Source: an uncultured Clostridia bacterium
GTDB taxonomy: Bacteria; Bacillota; Clostridia; Christensenellales; Borkfalkiaceae
Assembly (NCBI GenBank): GCA_947174415.1
Contig: CAMWIW010000008.1
Coordinates: forward strand, 1-63,427
DNA length: 63,427 nucleotides
Direction: 5' to 3'
In this document: positions 26,114-34,965 of the stretch, piece after piece
Layout of the letters: each line of letters begins with the position of its first letter
Position numbering within the stretch: position 1 is the stretch's first letter
Position numbers and translations under genes: made by a program
The notes under the pieces: model-generated
What the model was told of the DNA's origin: nothing
The model's database searches: none
What the model saw: only the letters and a program-made list of their open reading frames with translations

Positions 26114-26554
26114 TTAATCTTCTTCGATATGATGCTCGTCCTCGTCGGTAGGGTCGGGGAATTCCGCCTTATCGTAGGCTATTCCGTTCTTATCGTAGTA
26201 ATCTTTAATTGCGGAACGGATAGCTTCTTCCGCCAAAACGGAGCAGTGCATCTTATGCGCAGGCAACCCGTCCAACGCTTCGGCAACTGCCTTGTTAGTA
26301 AGTGCCAACGCCTCTTTTAAAGGCTTGCCTTTTATAAGCTCGGTAGCCATCGAGCTTGACGCAATTGCGCTGCCGCAACCGAACGTATTAAACTTTACGT
26401 CAACGATAATATCGTTATCAATCTTCAAATAAATTTTCATTATGTCGCCGCATTTGGCGTTTCCGACTTCGCCTATTCCGTCTGCGTCTTCAATCTTTCC
26501 TACGTTCCTCGGATTAGTGAAGTGGTCCATAACTTTCTCGCTGTACAGTGCCAT
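26114..26554 (-). CDS. nifU: Iron-sulfur cluster scaffold protein NifU/IscU
   Basis: The 146-residue protein has the three conserved scaffold cysteines: GNAKCGDIM, NTFGCGSAIASSS and HKMHCSVLAEEAI, with the Asp next to the first Cys. It is about 20 residues longer than the minimal IscU because of an acidic C-terminal tail (DPTDEDEHHIEED). It accepts sulfur from the cysteine desulfurase encoded just upstream and assembles clusters for transfer. AAGGAG lies before the ATG at 26554. The cluster machinery here is the short clostridial form without chaperone genes alongside. Confidence 0.93.
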   Translation of the reverse strand: MALYSEKVMDHFTNPRNVGKIEDADGIGEVGNAKCGDIMKIYLKIDNDIIVDVKFNTFGCGSAIASSSMATELIKGKPLKEALALTNKAVAEALDGLPAHKMHCSVLAEEAIRSAIKDYYDKNGIAYDKAEFPDPTDEDEHHIEED

Positions 26555-26624
26555 GATTTTCTCCTTTTAATTATCAAATTTAGCGTTATTTCAAGCATAT
26601 ATGGGGGTCTATCGCATTTTACGG

Positions 26625-27815
26625 TTAAATTAAATGCGGTTTCAAACCCTTTTCGAGTTCTTCCCAAACGGGAGAAATATTTCGTAAATACTCCACAACT
26701 TTGGGAACTTCTTCGATTATATATTCAACCTCTTCGGCGGTATTGTATTCGGACAGACTTAATCTTAAAGAGCCGTGCGCAATCTCGTGCGGAAGCCCCA
26801 AAGCAAGCAAAACGTGCGAAGGGTCTAAAGAACCCGAAGTACAAGCCGAACCGCTTGAAGCACATATTCCCTTTGCGTCCAAAAGAAGTAGCAGGCTTTC
26901 ACCTTCGATACCCTCAAAGCAAACGTTGACGTTTGACGGAAGCCTTTTGGCTCTGTCTCCGTTCAGCTTAGAGTGCGGAACTTTCAAAAGCCCTTCGATT
27001 AGCCTGTCCCTGAGCGCGGCAAGCTTCTTGCAGTTGACAGACATATTAGCGCAAGCCTCTTCCAACGCTGCCGCCATCGAAGCTATGCCCGCAAGATTTT
27101 CCGTGCCCGCACGCTTGTTTCTCTCCTGCGCGCCGCCGTCTATAAAGGTGTTTAAAGGAATACCGCGCTTGACGTACAGTGCGCCCACGCCTTTTGCTCC
27201 GTGGAATTTATGCGCCGAGAGTGAGAGCATATCGATATTCTGTGCCTTAACGTCTACGGGGATATGCCCCACGGCTTGGACGGCGTCGGTGTGAAAAACA
27301 ACACCTTTTTTGCGGCAGACCGCGCCTATTTCGGCTATGGGAAGAACAGTTCCTACTTCGTTATTGGCAAACATAACGGTAACGAGGGCGGTGTCGGGTC
27401 GGATTGCCGCCGCCACTTCTTCCGCAGTAATCAGTCCGTCTTTGTCCACAGGCAGATAAGTTACCTCGTACCCCTCTTTTTCAAGTTTTTTGAGGGTGTG
27501 CAGTACGGCGTGATGCTCGAACGCAGTAGTAACAATATGCTTTTTGCCCTTGCGCGCGCCGTTTTGTGCGGCGGAGCGTATCGCCTGATTATCCGCCTCA
27601 GAGCCCCCCGAGGTGAAGAAAATTTCCCTCGGCTCGCAGTTTAAACACTTTGCAATTCTTTCGCGCGCGTCCTCCAAGTGTTCCTTTGCTACCTGCCCCA
27701 CAGTATGCAGTGAAGACGGGTTGCCGTAAACTCCCTTTAAAAAGGGCGTCATTGCCTCGATTGCTTTATCGCTCATTGCGGTAGTTGCCGCATTATCAAC
27801 GTAAACAGTTTTCAA
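26625..27815 (-). CDS. nifS: Cysteine desulfurase NifS/IscS
   Basis: The 396-residue PLP enzyme has [11 protein letters not shown] at the N terminus, the cofactor lysine motif [14 protein letters not shown] (about residue 200) and the mobile-loop cysteine [16 protein letters not shown] (about 325). It belongs to the group I (NifS/IscS) desulfurases, which take sulfur from cysteine and pass it as persulfide to the scaffold protein. Spacing to nifU is 70 bp on the same strand. Transcription starts at a promoter overlapped by an IscR-like palindrome (27848-27883). Confidence 0.93.
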   Translation of the reverse strand: MKTVYVDNAATTAMSDKAIEAMTPFLKGVYGNPSSLHTVGQVAKEHLEDARERIAKCLNCEPREIFFTSGGSEADNQAIRSAAQNGARKGKKHIVTTAFEHHAVLHTLKKLEKEGYEVTYLPVDKDGLITAEEVAAAIRPDTALVTVMFANNEVGTVLPIAEIGAVCRKKGVVFHTDAVQAVGHIPVDVKAQNIDMLSLSAHKFHGAKGVGALYVKRGIPLNTFIDGGAQERNKRAGTENLAGIASMAAALEEACANMSVNCKKLAALRDRLIEGLLKVPHSKLNGDRAKRLPSNVNVCFEGIEGESLLLLLDAKGICASSGSACTSGSLDPSHVLLALGLPHEIAHGSLRLSLSEYNTAEEVEYIIEEVPKVVEYLRNISPVWEELEKGLKPHLI

Positions 27816-27847
27816 AATTTTAAATCCTATTCGTTTAGTATGATTTA

Positions 27848-27883
27848 ATTATAAAAATAAATTCCTACTTTGTCAATAGGAAT
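27848..27883 (-). promoter_or_regulatory. Promoter of nifS-nifU with an Rrf2-type operator
   Basis: Leftward, TTGACA (27871-27876) and TATAAT (27848-27853) have a 17-bp spacer. An ATTCCTA-N9-TAGGAAT dyad (27861-27883) brackets the -35. IscR, encoded just upstream, is the likely repressor. Confidence 0.8.
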
Positions 27884-27912
27884 TAATATGATTTATAAAA
27901 TTAGTCTGTGGA

Positions 27913-28302
27913 TTATATCAAATCTTTAAGCGTTTTAGAGTTTAAGAAATTCATTATAACCTCGTCAAGTTCTTTAAAAAGAGGTAAAGTTTGACAAGTG
28001 CCCGCATTTTCGCAGCCGCTTATAAGGCAAGATACGGGCGCAAGCGAGCCTTCGCCCTTCAAAAGAATTTCTGCCACGCTGTAATCTTCTGCGGAGCGCG
28101 CAAGCTTATACCCGCCGCTTTTGCCGCGCGCGCTTAACACGAAGCCCGCCGCAGTAAGCTGTGCCGCTGAAGCTTCGAGGTATTTTACAGATTCTTTCTG
28201 ACGCTCGGCAATATCGTTGAGGGACACAAACCCCTCGCCCTCGTGCTGAGCCAAATCAATCATAATTTTAAGAGCGTTTCTGCCCTTGGTCGTAATCATC
28301 AT
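27913..28302 (-). CDS. iscR: Rrf2-family iron-sulfur regulator IscR
   Basis: The 129-residue protein has an Rrf2 winged helix (MITTKGRNALKIMIDLAQ to GKSGGYKLAR). A cysteine cluster, CLISGCENAGTC (about residues 95-106), is the [2Fe-2S]-binding region of IscR-like regulators. It sits between nadA and nifS on the same strand. The palindrome in the nifS promoter immediately downstream is the expected binding site, giving feedback from cluster status to cluster assembly. The gene is 28 bp from the nadA stop and may be read from the nadA promoter. Confidence 0.88.
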   Translation of the reverse strand: MMITTKGRNALKIMIDLAQHEGEGFVSLNDIAERQKESVKYLEASAAQLTAAGFVLSARGKSGGYKLARSAEDYSVAEILLKGEGSLAPVSCLISGCENAGTCQTLPLFKELDEVIMNFLNSKTLKDLI

Positions 28303-28330
28303 AAATCAGTTACCGTTCCCCCTATGCGTT

Positions 28331-29245
28331 TTAACCGCCGAGTTCAATCATTTTTTCAATACACTTGACAGCTTGCGCGCGTAAATTCTCTTCCATAACT
28401 ATCTCTTCGCCGCCGCAACCTAATATACAGTTTAAAACGTCGGGAAGCGTCGTTAACTTCATATTATGGCAAACCAAATCTTTCGAAAGGGGATAAAACC
28501 TCTTTTCAGGGCATTTATACTGCAAATGCTGTACGATAGAGTTTTCAGTGCCGATAATAAACTCTTTTTTATCCGACTTTTCGGCAAAATCCATAATTCC
28601 CGAAGTTGAACCGACGAAATCCGCAAGCTCCACCACCTCGGGTCTGCACTCGGGATGAACCAAAAAAAGCGCGTCAGGGTGGGCGCGTTTTGCCGCAATC
28701 ACCTCCGCCTTTTCGATTTTGGCGTGCGTGGGACAACCTCCCGACAAAAGTTTAAAGTTTTTTTCGGGCACTTGTTTACTGACGTAAGTTCCCAAATTTA
28801 TATCGGGGATAAACAAAATATTTTTATCAGGCAGTGCACGGCAGATTTTGACTGCGCTTGAAGAGGTTACGCAGACGTCGGCAACCGTTTTAAGCTCTGC
28901 CGTGGTGTTGACGTATGCAACCACGGCGTAATCCCCGTACATCTTTTTTACCTGTTCTATTACCTCTCTATCGAACTGTTCCGCCATAGGGCAGCCCGCG
29001 TCGGGGCTTGCAAGAATAACCTTTTTTTGCGGCGAAAGCATTTTAACGGTTTCCGCCATAAACCGAACGCCGCACATAATAACGGTGCTTTGAGGCGCGG
29101 TCTTAGCCTTAACAGAAAGGGCGTAACTGTCCCCCGTAAAATCCGCTACCTCGCATATTTCTTCGGACATATAGCTGTGAGCGAGTATACAGACGTCCCG
29201 CTCTTTTTTTAATTTTATTATCTGCTGCTGTAAATCTTTTATCAT
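28331..29245 (-). CDS. nadA: Quinolinate synthase NadA
   Basis: The 304-residue enzyme condenses iminoaspartate with dihydroxyacetone phosphate to quinolinate in NAD synthesis, using a [4Fe-4S] cluster. Visible motifs are ILAHSYMSEEI, FTGDSYALS, MCGVRFMAETVKML, the Cys of AGCPMAEQ, FLVHPECRPEV and the late Cys in ILGCGGEEI. MIKDLQQ is taken as the start (29245) because NadA proteins begin there. The longer upstream frame reads through the promoter. The -10 box ends seven bases before the ATG, so the mRNA is probably leaderless. No nadB or nadC lies nearby; the neighbours are the Fe-S genes that supply its cofactor. Confidence 0.93.
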   Translation of the reverse strand: MIKDLQQQIIKLKKERDVCILAHSYMSEEICEVADFTGDSYALSVKAKTAPQSTVIMCGVRFMAETVKMLSPQKKVILASPDAGCPMAEQFDREVIEQVKKMYGDYAVVAYVNTTAELKTVADVCVTSSSAVKICRALPDKNILFIPDINLGTYVSKQVPEKNFKLLSGGCPTHAKIEKAEVIAAKRAHPDALFLVHPECRPEVVELADFVGSTSGIMDFAEKSDKKEFIIGTENSIVQHLQYKCPEKRFYPLSKDLVCHNMKLTTLPDVLNCILGCGGEEIVMEENLRAQAVKCIEKMIELGG

Positions 29246-29252
29246 CGTATAA

Positions 29253-29281
29253 ATTATACAACAACCGTCGCAAGCGGTCAA
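29253..29281 (-). promoter_or_regulatory. Promoter of nadA
   Basis: Leftward, TTGACC (29276-29281) and TATAAT (29253-29258) have a 17-bp spacer. Initiation would fall on or next to the A of the nadA ATG at 29245. Confidence 0.8.
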
Positions 29282-29362
29282 GCATTTAAAAACACGGCAC
29301 AATTTATAAAATTCAGTCATATTTGCAAAACGCATCGAATATAAATATTTTGGAGAAATTTT

Positions 29363-30415
29363 ATGAAAAGACGGTTTTTATTTTTAGCTGCGGCGCTTTC
29401 GACCGTTTTAGCGTTGGGGCTGACTGCGTGCAACGGCGACACGGCAAACGGCGAGGAACATACCCACACTTACGGCGAAGAATGGACTTACAATCCGGAA
29501 TACCATTGGCACACGCCCGACTGCGGACACAATTTAGAAATTTCAGACAAGGCGGAACACACCTTTATTGACGACGTTTGCGTGGTCTGCGGATATCAAA
29601 AAGCTAACGGGCTTGACTTTATTCTAAACGCCGACGAAAACAGCTATACTGTTACGGGTAACGACAATACGGTAAAAGAAATTACTATTCCCGCCGAATA
29701 TTACGGCTTACCCGTAACCGAAATCGGGAACAGCGCGTTCAGAAACTACGAAAATCTTGAAAAGGTTAATATTCCCAACAGTATAGAAAAAATATGCGAT
29801 TTAGCCTTTTACGGCTGTGAAGCTTTAACCGAAGTAGTATTACCGCAATCCTTGACTACGCTCTGCCGATGCGCGTTTGCGAACTGTACGGCTTTGAAAA
29901 GCGTCAATCTTCCCGACAGTTTAACAACGCTTGAATATTCCGTATTCGACGGAACTGCGTACTTTGGTAATTTGGAAAATTGGACTGACGGCGTTTTATA
30001 TATAGGCAGACACCTTGTCCGTGCTATGAACGTAATAAGCGGGCATTACGCCGTGCGCGAAAACACGTTGACCGTTGCCGCTCTGTCTTTCGATGGTTGT
30101 GGCAAAATTACCGAAATAGAGTTGCCGAACACCGTAAAATATATAGGTACTCTTGCCTTTAAAGACTGCTATTCTTTAAACAAGATTGCGCTTTCCGACA
30201 GCCTTGGCTGTCTCGGCGCGCTTGCATTTCACGGTTGCGAAAATCTGCAAGAACTGACTTTACCCGCAAGCTTAACTAAAATAGGCATGTTTGCCTTGTT
30301 CCATTTCACACAACTAAATTATCTCGGCACTGCCGACGAATGGGAAACCGTAGATAAAGACGAATACAGTGTTTCCGAAAATTGTGAAATAGTTTATATT
30401 GACAGAGTAGCTTAA
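29363..30415 (+). CDS. Secreted lipoprotein with BspA-type leucine-rich repeats
   Basis: The 350-residue protein has a lipoprotein signal peptide with lipobox LGLTAC (Cys about residue 23). A His/Cys-rich segment follows (HTHTYGEEWTYNPEYHWH and CVVCGY), a short module common at the start of clostridial surface proteins. At least six LRR_5 repeats come next, such as ITIPAEYYGLPVTEIGNSAF and KVNIPNSIEKICDLAFYGC. These proteins sit on the cell surface and usually mediate binding; no enzyme motif is present. GGAGA precedes the ATG at 29363. It is convergent with glgB and separated by a strong terminator. Confidence 0.88.
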   Translation: MKRRFLFLAAALSTVLALGLTACNGDTANGEEHTHTYGEEWTYNPEYHWHTPDCGHNLEISDKAEHTFIDDVCVVCGYQKANGLDFILNADENSYTVTGNDNTVKEITIPAEYYGLPVTEIGNSAFRNYENLEKVNIPNSIEKICDLAFYGCEALTEVVLPQSLTTLCRCAFANCTALKSVNLPDSLTTLEYSVFDGTAYFGNLENWTDGVLYIGRHLVRAMNVISGHYAVRENTLTVAALSFDGCGKITEIELPNTVKYIGTLAFKDCYSLNKIALSDSLGCLGALAFHGCENLQELTLPASLTKIGMFALFHFTQLNYLGTADEWETVDKDEYSVSENCEIVYIDRVA

Positions 30416-30514
30416 ATACTAAACCATTTAAACAAAGCCGCCCGCGCAAGCGTTCCGCTTGACCAAGTATCTTAATTACTGAACCATAATCAAACCTACT
30501 CACAATTCAAACAA

Positions 30515-30543
30515 AGCCGCCCGCGCAAATTGCGCGGGCGGCT
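30515..30543. terminator. Bidirectional terminator between the LRR gene and glgB
   Basis: AGCCGCCCGCGCA (30515-30527) pairs with TGCGCGGGCGGCT (30531-30543). A second copy of its left arm (CAAAGCCGCCCGCGCAA) lies at about 30434-30450, next to a small CAAGCG/CGCTTG hairpin. This suggests a duplicated and partly decayed terminator. Confidence 0.85.
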
Positions 30544-30558
30544 ATTGGTTTATTTACT

Positions 30559-32667
30559 TTACTTTTTCTTTGCAGGCGCTTTTCTTACCGCGGGTTTTGC
30601 CGCGTCCGCATCGCCTGCTTTTTTTGCAGCAGTCTTTGCGGGTGCTTTCTTCACTGCCGCAGGTTTCTCGACTTTCAACTCGTCAGGCACTTCAACTTGG
30701 GGGATATGCGACAAGTCGTTTTTAACTCCCTCGAACTCCTTCTTTATGCTCGACTTTATCTTCTTTTCCTTTTTCTTCTCTTCCTCGGTTTCCTCTTTAA
30801 AAGGCACTTCGAAGATAATAGACTCGTAAGGTCTTAAATCGAAGATAAGTTTATACTTTCTCCCGTCGCAAAGCTCTTCGACGGTGTCAATTTCCATAAG
30901 ATTGTCTTCGGAGTAAGTCGTGAAAATTCTCTTATATCTTCCCTCTACGGGCGCGCCAACACCCATATCGTGCCGCTCTACGGGCGCAAAGTTGCACACG
31001 AAAATCAGCGCGTTGTTATAGTTCCAAGGGTTGCGCCTTATAAAGGTGAAAATATTCCTGTTATAGTCTCCGCTGTTTATCCACTCACAGGTAACAGGTC
31101 CGCCGCAATCGTTATACAAAACGGGATAATTTCTGTAAATATGCAACAGCGTACGGTAACAGTTCATAACGTCGCGATGTCCCTCGTCGTCGCAAAGCCA
31201 CCAATCAAGCCCCGTCTTAAAGTTCCATTCGCGCTCCTGCGCAAAATCCTGACCCATAAACAACAGCTTCTTGCCGGGGTGTCCCATCATCATAGTGTAG
31301 CAGGTTTTAAGGCTGCCCATCTTATCCATCTTGTTGCCGACTTGCTTGTTAATCATAGTGCCCTTGCCGTACACCACTTCGTCGTGGGACAGCACGAGCA
31401 TATAATTCTCGTCAAACGCGTACTCGAAAGTATGCGTCATAAGGTGGTGATGATAGGGTCTGAAAATGGGGTCGGTATTGTAATACTTTATTCCGTCGTT
31501 CATCCAGCCCATATTCCATTTAAGTCCGAACCCGAACCCGCCGTCCTTTGCGGGTTTCGTTACGCCTGCGATAATTGAGCTGTCCTCGGCAATTAAAAAT
31601 GCGTCCGTTCTCTGCCTTAAAACGCTGTTAAGGTGGCGGAAAAATTCAAAGCTTTCAAGGTTTTCGTTGCCGCCGTAGACGTTTGGACGGTACTGCTCCC
31701 TTCCGAAACTGTTATAGAACATAGCTGCGACCGCATCCGCGCGCAGCGCGTCGATATGGTATTTTTCAACCCAGAAGAACGCCGAAGCAATCAGGAAGTT
31801 GGAAATTTCCTTTTTGCCCAAATCGAATGCTTTCGTACCCCACTCGGGATATTCGGCGCGCAAGGGGTCGCCGTATTCGTAAAGAGGCGTACCGTCAAAG
31901 TTTGCAAGTCCCCAATCGTCCTTGGGGAAGTGAGCAGGAACCCAATCCAAAATAACGCCTATTCCGTTTTTATGCATATGGTCTACGAAGTACATAAAGT
32001 CTTCGGGTGAGCCGTAACGCGCGGTCGGGCAGAAATAGCCCGTAACCTGATACCCCCAGCTCGGGTCAAACGGATATTCGCATATACCCATAAGCTCTAT
32101 ATGGGTATACCCCATATAGTTCACGTATTCTGCAAGCTCGTGCGCAAGACGGCGATAGTCGAAGAATTGGTCCTCGTCCCATTTGGATAAATCCTTTTTC
32201 CAGCTCCCGAGGTGAACCTCGTAAACAGCCATAGGCTTTTCAAGGAAATTTTCGCCCTTCTTTTCCTTGCGCCACGCGGCATCGCCCCACTTGTAATTAT
32301 CAAGGTTGGTAACGACGGACGCGTTTGCGGGACGCTTTTCAGAGCCGAACGCGTAAGGGTCGATTTTGTAAACCTCGCTTCCGTCCGCACGAACTACGAG
32401 GTATTTGTACTTTACGCCCTCGCACATACCGGGAATGAACAGCTCCCAGATAGCGTCGTCCACTTTCTGCATAACGTCCGCCCACGGCGTCCAGCCGTTG
32501 CCGTCCGAAACCACGCAAACGGCTTTTGCATTAGGCGCAAACAAAACGAAGTGAACCCCGCGTACACCGTTTTCTTCGCGAATATGCGCGCCCATCTTAT
32601 TGTAAAGCTCGTAATGAGTGCCGTGATGGAACAGATATCTGTCCAAGTCCCCGAAAAATTTATCCAT
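30559..32667 (-). CDS. glgB: 1,4-alpha-glucan branching enzyme with a Lys/Ala-rich tail
   Basis: The 702-residue GH13 enzyme has an N-terminal CBM48-like domain. Its catalytic motifs are HIDALRADAVAAM (nucleophile Asp), FLIAEDSSI (acid Glu) and LSHDEVVYGKGTM. The beta-sandwich ends near residue 615. A tail of about 85 residues follows, first acidic/basic (EETEEEKKKEKKIK), then KPAAVKKAPAKTAAKKAG and KPAVRKAPAKKK, which looks like histone H1 or bacterial Hc1 tails. ATG 32667 is preferred because GGGGGAA precedes it. The gene follows the neopullulanase gene by a few bases in the same operon, so the pair serves glycogen or starch turnover. Confidence 0.92.
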   Translation of the reverse strand: MDKFFGDLDRYLFHHGTHYELYNKMGAHIREENGVRGVHFVLFAPNAKAVCVVSDGNGWTPWADVMQKVDDAIWELFIPGMCEGVKYKYLVVRADGSEVYKIDPYAFGSEKRPANASVVTNLDNYKWGDAAWRKEKKGENFLEKPMAVYEVHLGSWKKDLSKWDEDQFFDYRRLAHELAEYVNYMGYTHIELMGICEYPFDPSWGYQVTGYFCPTARYGSPEDFMYFVDHMHKNGIGVILDWVPAHFPKDDWGLANFDGTPLYEYGDPLRAEYPEWGTKAFDLGKKEISNFLIASAFFWVEKYHIDALRADAVAAMFYNSFGREQYRPNVYGGNENLESFEFFRHLNSVLRQRTDAFLIAEDSSIIAGVTKPAKDGGFGFGLKWNMGWMNDGIKYYNTDPIFRPYHHHLMTHTFEYAFDENYMLVLSHDEVVYGKGTMINKQVGNKMDKMGSLKTCYTMMMGHPGKKLLFMGQDFAQEREWNFKTGLDWWLCDDEGHRDVMNCYRTLLHIYRNYPVLYNDCGGPVTCEWINSGDYNRNIFTFIRRNPWNYNNALIFVCNFAPVERHDMGVGAPVEGRYKRIFTTYSEDNLMEIDTVEELCDGRKYKLIFDLRPYESIIFEVPFKEETEEEKKKEKKIKSSIKKEFEGVKNDLSHIPQVEVPDELKVEKPAAVKKAPAKTAAKKAGDADAAKPAVRKAPAKKK

Positions 32668-32682
32668 AATTCCCCCCATATT

Positions 32683-34725
32683 TTAATCTTCGTTGAACGA
32701 ATAATAATACACCAACCCGCACTTTTCGGGCAAGGTAGCAAAAAGTCTGCCGTGCTTGACGTCGCTTTCCTCTTCGTGTTCGGTAAAGCCCCAATTCCCG
32801 CAAGCAAATTTCAGCTTCATTTTAACGCCGTCGTGCGGAACGCCAAGCTCCCACACGGGCACGGTCAAAGAGATTTCCCCGTCCGTGCAGTTTATAATCA
32901 CTGCGCAGCACTCGTTGCCGTCAAATCTGCCGTAAGCAATATATCCGTTGCCCGCGTCCAGACGTTTGACGCTGCCCATTTTAAGACACGGTATACGCTT
33001 TCTCAGCGCGATTGCTCTTTTATGGAACTCGATAAGCTCCCCGTCCTCGTGCCCCCAAGGGTAAGTTCTGCGGCTGTCGGGGTCGGTCCAACCGACTTGC
33101 CCCGCCTCATCCGCGTAGTAAATACCGGGTGAACCCACCCAAGTCATCTGCATAAGCACGGCAAGCTGCATAACGCGCTTATCCACCCCGTAGCCCGCCG
33201 CGTGCGGTCCTTTTGTGCGGGTTGTGCCCACCGTTCCGTTAGTGCGCGTCAGAAAGCGCGAATGGTCGTGGTTGGAGAGTTGGTTTAAAGCCGTATCCAG
33301 CGCGGGACGCGGAAACTTTGACATTGCCTTGAATATACTATCGAAGAACTGCTTACCGTCCCAAAGCTTACCGCCGTCGAACGCCTCGCTGTGCTTATCC
33401 ATGCCCGTCAGAAACCAAGTTACGGGCTCCATAAACGCGTCGTAGTTCATTACCGAGTCCCACTCCTTGCCGTTAAACCAAGGCTCGGGCGAACCGTAAT
33501 GCTCTGCGAAAATGAACGCTTCGGGATTAGCCTGTCTTACTCTCGCGCGGAATTTCTGCCAGAATTTATGATTGTAATTTTCGCTGTGTCCCAAATCGGC
33601 GGCAACGTCAAGCCGCCAGCCGTCAACGCCGTACGGCTCGGAAACCCACTTAGCGCCGAGGTTGAGGATATATTCTTCAAGCTCGCGGCTCTTCTCGTAA
33701 TTGAGTTTTGGAAGGGTAGGGAAGCCCCACCACCCCTCGTACTCGCTGTGCGCCTCGTTGGGTTTATTGAATTTGAAATAACTTCTGTACGGGCTCTTCG
33801 CAGCCTGAAAAGCTCCGTCTTCGTAACCGTCTTTATTGAGGTAAATCCCCTCTCTGTCAAGCCATTTATTGAAAGAACCGCAATGATTGAACACGCCGTC
33901 GATAACGACTTTCATTCCGCGTGAATGAATTTCCTTGACCAAGTCCGCAAAAAAGGCGTTACTCTTTTCAAGGTTCTTTTTGGAAGTGGTGCGGATAATG
34001 TATTTCGGCGCAAAGCCGTTGTGAGTTTCCCAATACTGCAAAGCGTGCTGAACGTCGTCCTCTATCACGGCAAGATGCGGGTCGATATAATCGTAGTCCT
34101 GCGTGTCGTACTTATGGTTGGAGGGCGAAACGAATATGGGGTTGAAATAGATAGCCTCAACGCCAAGCTCTTGAAGGTAATCGAGCTTTTCCCTTACGCC
34201 CTGCAAATCGCCGCCGTAGAAGTTGCGAACGTCCAACTCGTCGGGGAGTTTATCCCATTCACGAATTCGGCGCGAGTGTCCGCCCGTATAAAAATATTCG
34301 TTATCCTCCACGTCGTTTTGAGGGTTACCGTTGCAAAACCTGTCGGGGAAAATCTGATAAAAAACCGTACCCTTTGCCCAATCGGGCACTTTGAAGTTGG
34401 GCACGAAAGAAAAGTCGTATTCCGCCTGAGTATTTTCCACGCAACCCAAACGGTTATAGCAGATAATATCATCCTCGTCGGTCGCGCAGAAATGGTAGCT
34501 TACCTGCTTTTGAGTACATTTAAAAGAAAATTTGTAGAAATCGAAGTGCTCGTCGGTTTTGAATTTGGACATCTTATGCCGAATTCCGTTAATTACCGCC
34601 CAAGCCTGCAACACGTCGTTTGAAAGAGTTCTGAATATTAGCGTAACAGTATCGCCGACGACAGGCTCGTAAGGAGTTTTGAAATTCGCCGTTTCGTCCG
34701 CGAACAGTGCGTTTCTGTTAATCAT
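32683..34725 (-). CDS. GH13 neopullulanase / maltogenic amylase-like enzyme
   Basis: The 680-residue protein has an N-terminal beta domain (about 1-125) typical of neopullulanase and cyclomaltodextrinase. The GH13 barrel starts at VFYQIFPDRFCNGN. Motifs seen are VIDGVFNHCG (region I), VDGWRLDVAADLG (nucleophile Asp), FIFAEHYGSPEPW (acid Glu) and LSNHDHSRFLTR. There is no signal peptide, so it acts in the cytoplasm on imported or stored alpha-glucans. It is first in an operon with glgB behind a consensus promoter. The exact specificity is not fixed by these motifs. Confidence 0.9.
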   Translation of the reverse strand: MINRNALFADETANFKTPYEPVVGDTVTLIFRTLSNDVLQAWAVINGIRHKMSKFKTDEHFDFYKFSFKCTQKQVSYHFCATDEDDIICYNRLGCVENTQAEYDFSFVPNFKVPDWAKGTVFYQIFPDRFCNGNPQNDVEDNEYFYTGGHSRRIREWDKLPDELDVRNFYGGDLQGVREKLDYLQELGVEAIYFNPIFVSPSNHKYDTQDYDYIDPHLAVIEDDVQHALQYWETHNGFAPKYIIRTTSKKNLEKSNAFFADLVKEIHSRGMKVVIDGVFNHCGSFNKWLDREGIYLNKDGYEDGAFQAAKSPYRSYFKFNKPNEAHSEYEGWWGFPTLPKLNYEKSRELEEYILNLGAKWVSEPYGVDGWRLDVAADLGHSENYNHKFWQKFRARVRQANPEAFIFAEHYGSPEPWFNGKEWDSVMNYDAFMEPVTWFLTGMDKHSEAFDGGKLWDGKQFFDSIFKAMSKFPRPALDTALNQLSNHDHSRFLTRTNGTVGTTRTKGPHAAGYGVDKRVMQLAVLMQMTWVGSPGIYYADEAGQVGWTDPDSRRTYPWGHEDGELIEFHKRAIALRKRIPCLKMGSVKRLDAGNGYIAYGRFDGNECCAVIINCTDGEISLTVPVWELGVPHDGVKMKLKFACGNWGFTEHEEESDVKHGRLFATLPEKCGLVYYYSFNED

Positions 34726-34761
34726 AGTTAGTCCTTATAATAAGCTGAGTTTCTATGGAAA

Positions 34762-34790
34762 ATTATACCACGCCCACGCTTTAAAGTCAA
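34762..34790 (-). promoter_or_regulatory. Promoter of the neopullulanase-glgB operon
   Basis: Leftward, TTGACT (34785-34790) and TATAAT (34762-34767) have a 17-bp spacer. Confidence 0.82.
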
Positions 34791-34807
34791 TATGCAAGTT
34801 AAAAAAC

Positions 34808-34840
34808 GCCGCCCCGCGGACATTATGCCCGCGGGGCGGC
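34808..34840 (-). terminator. Orphan terminator between divergent genes
   Basis: GCCGCCCCGCGG (34808-34819) pairs with CCGCGGGGCGGC (34829-34840). The T tract (GTTTTTTAAC) lies on the leftward side. No leftward gene precedes it within the divergent spacer, so what it terminates is unclear. Confidence 0.75.
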
Positions 34841-34903
34841 TCAATAATTAAAATTACTAAACTTTGGCATAAAGAAATATGAACTTTATTCGTCGGTTTG
34901 GGA

Positions 34904-34932
34904 TTGACTTTATTTTCGGGTTATGATATTAT
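34904..34932 (+). promoter_or_regulatory. Promoter of the two YitT-family genes
   Basis: TTGACT (34904-34909) and TATTAT (34927-34932) have a 17-bp spacer and lead into the ATG at 34966. Confidence 0.75.
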
Positions 34933-34965
34933 TCATTGTGCTAATATACTATAAGAGAGTTTATA

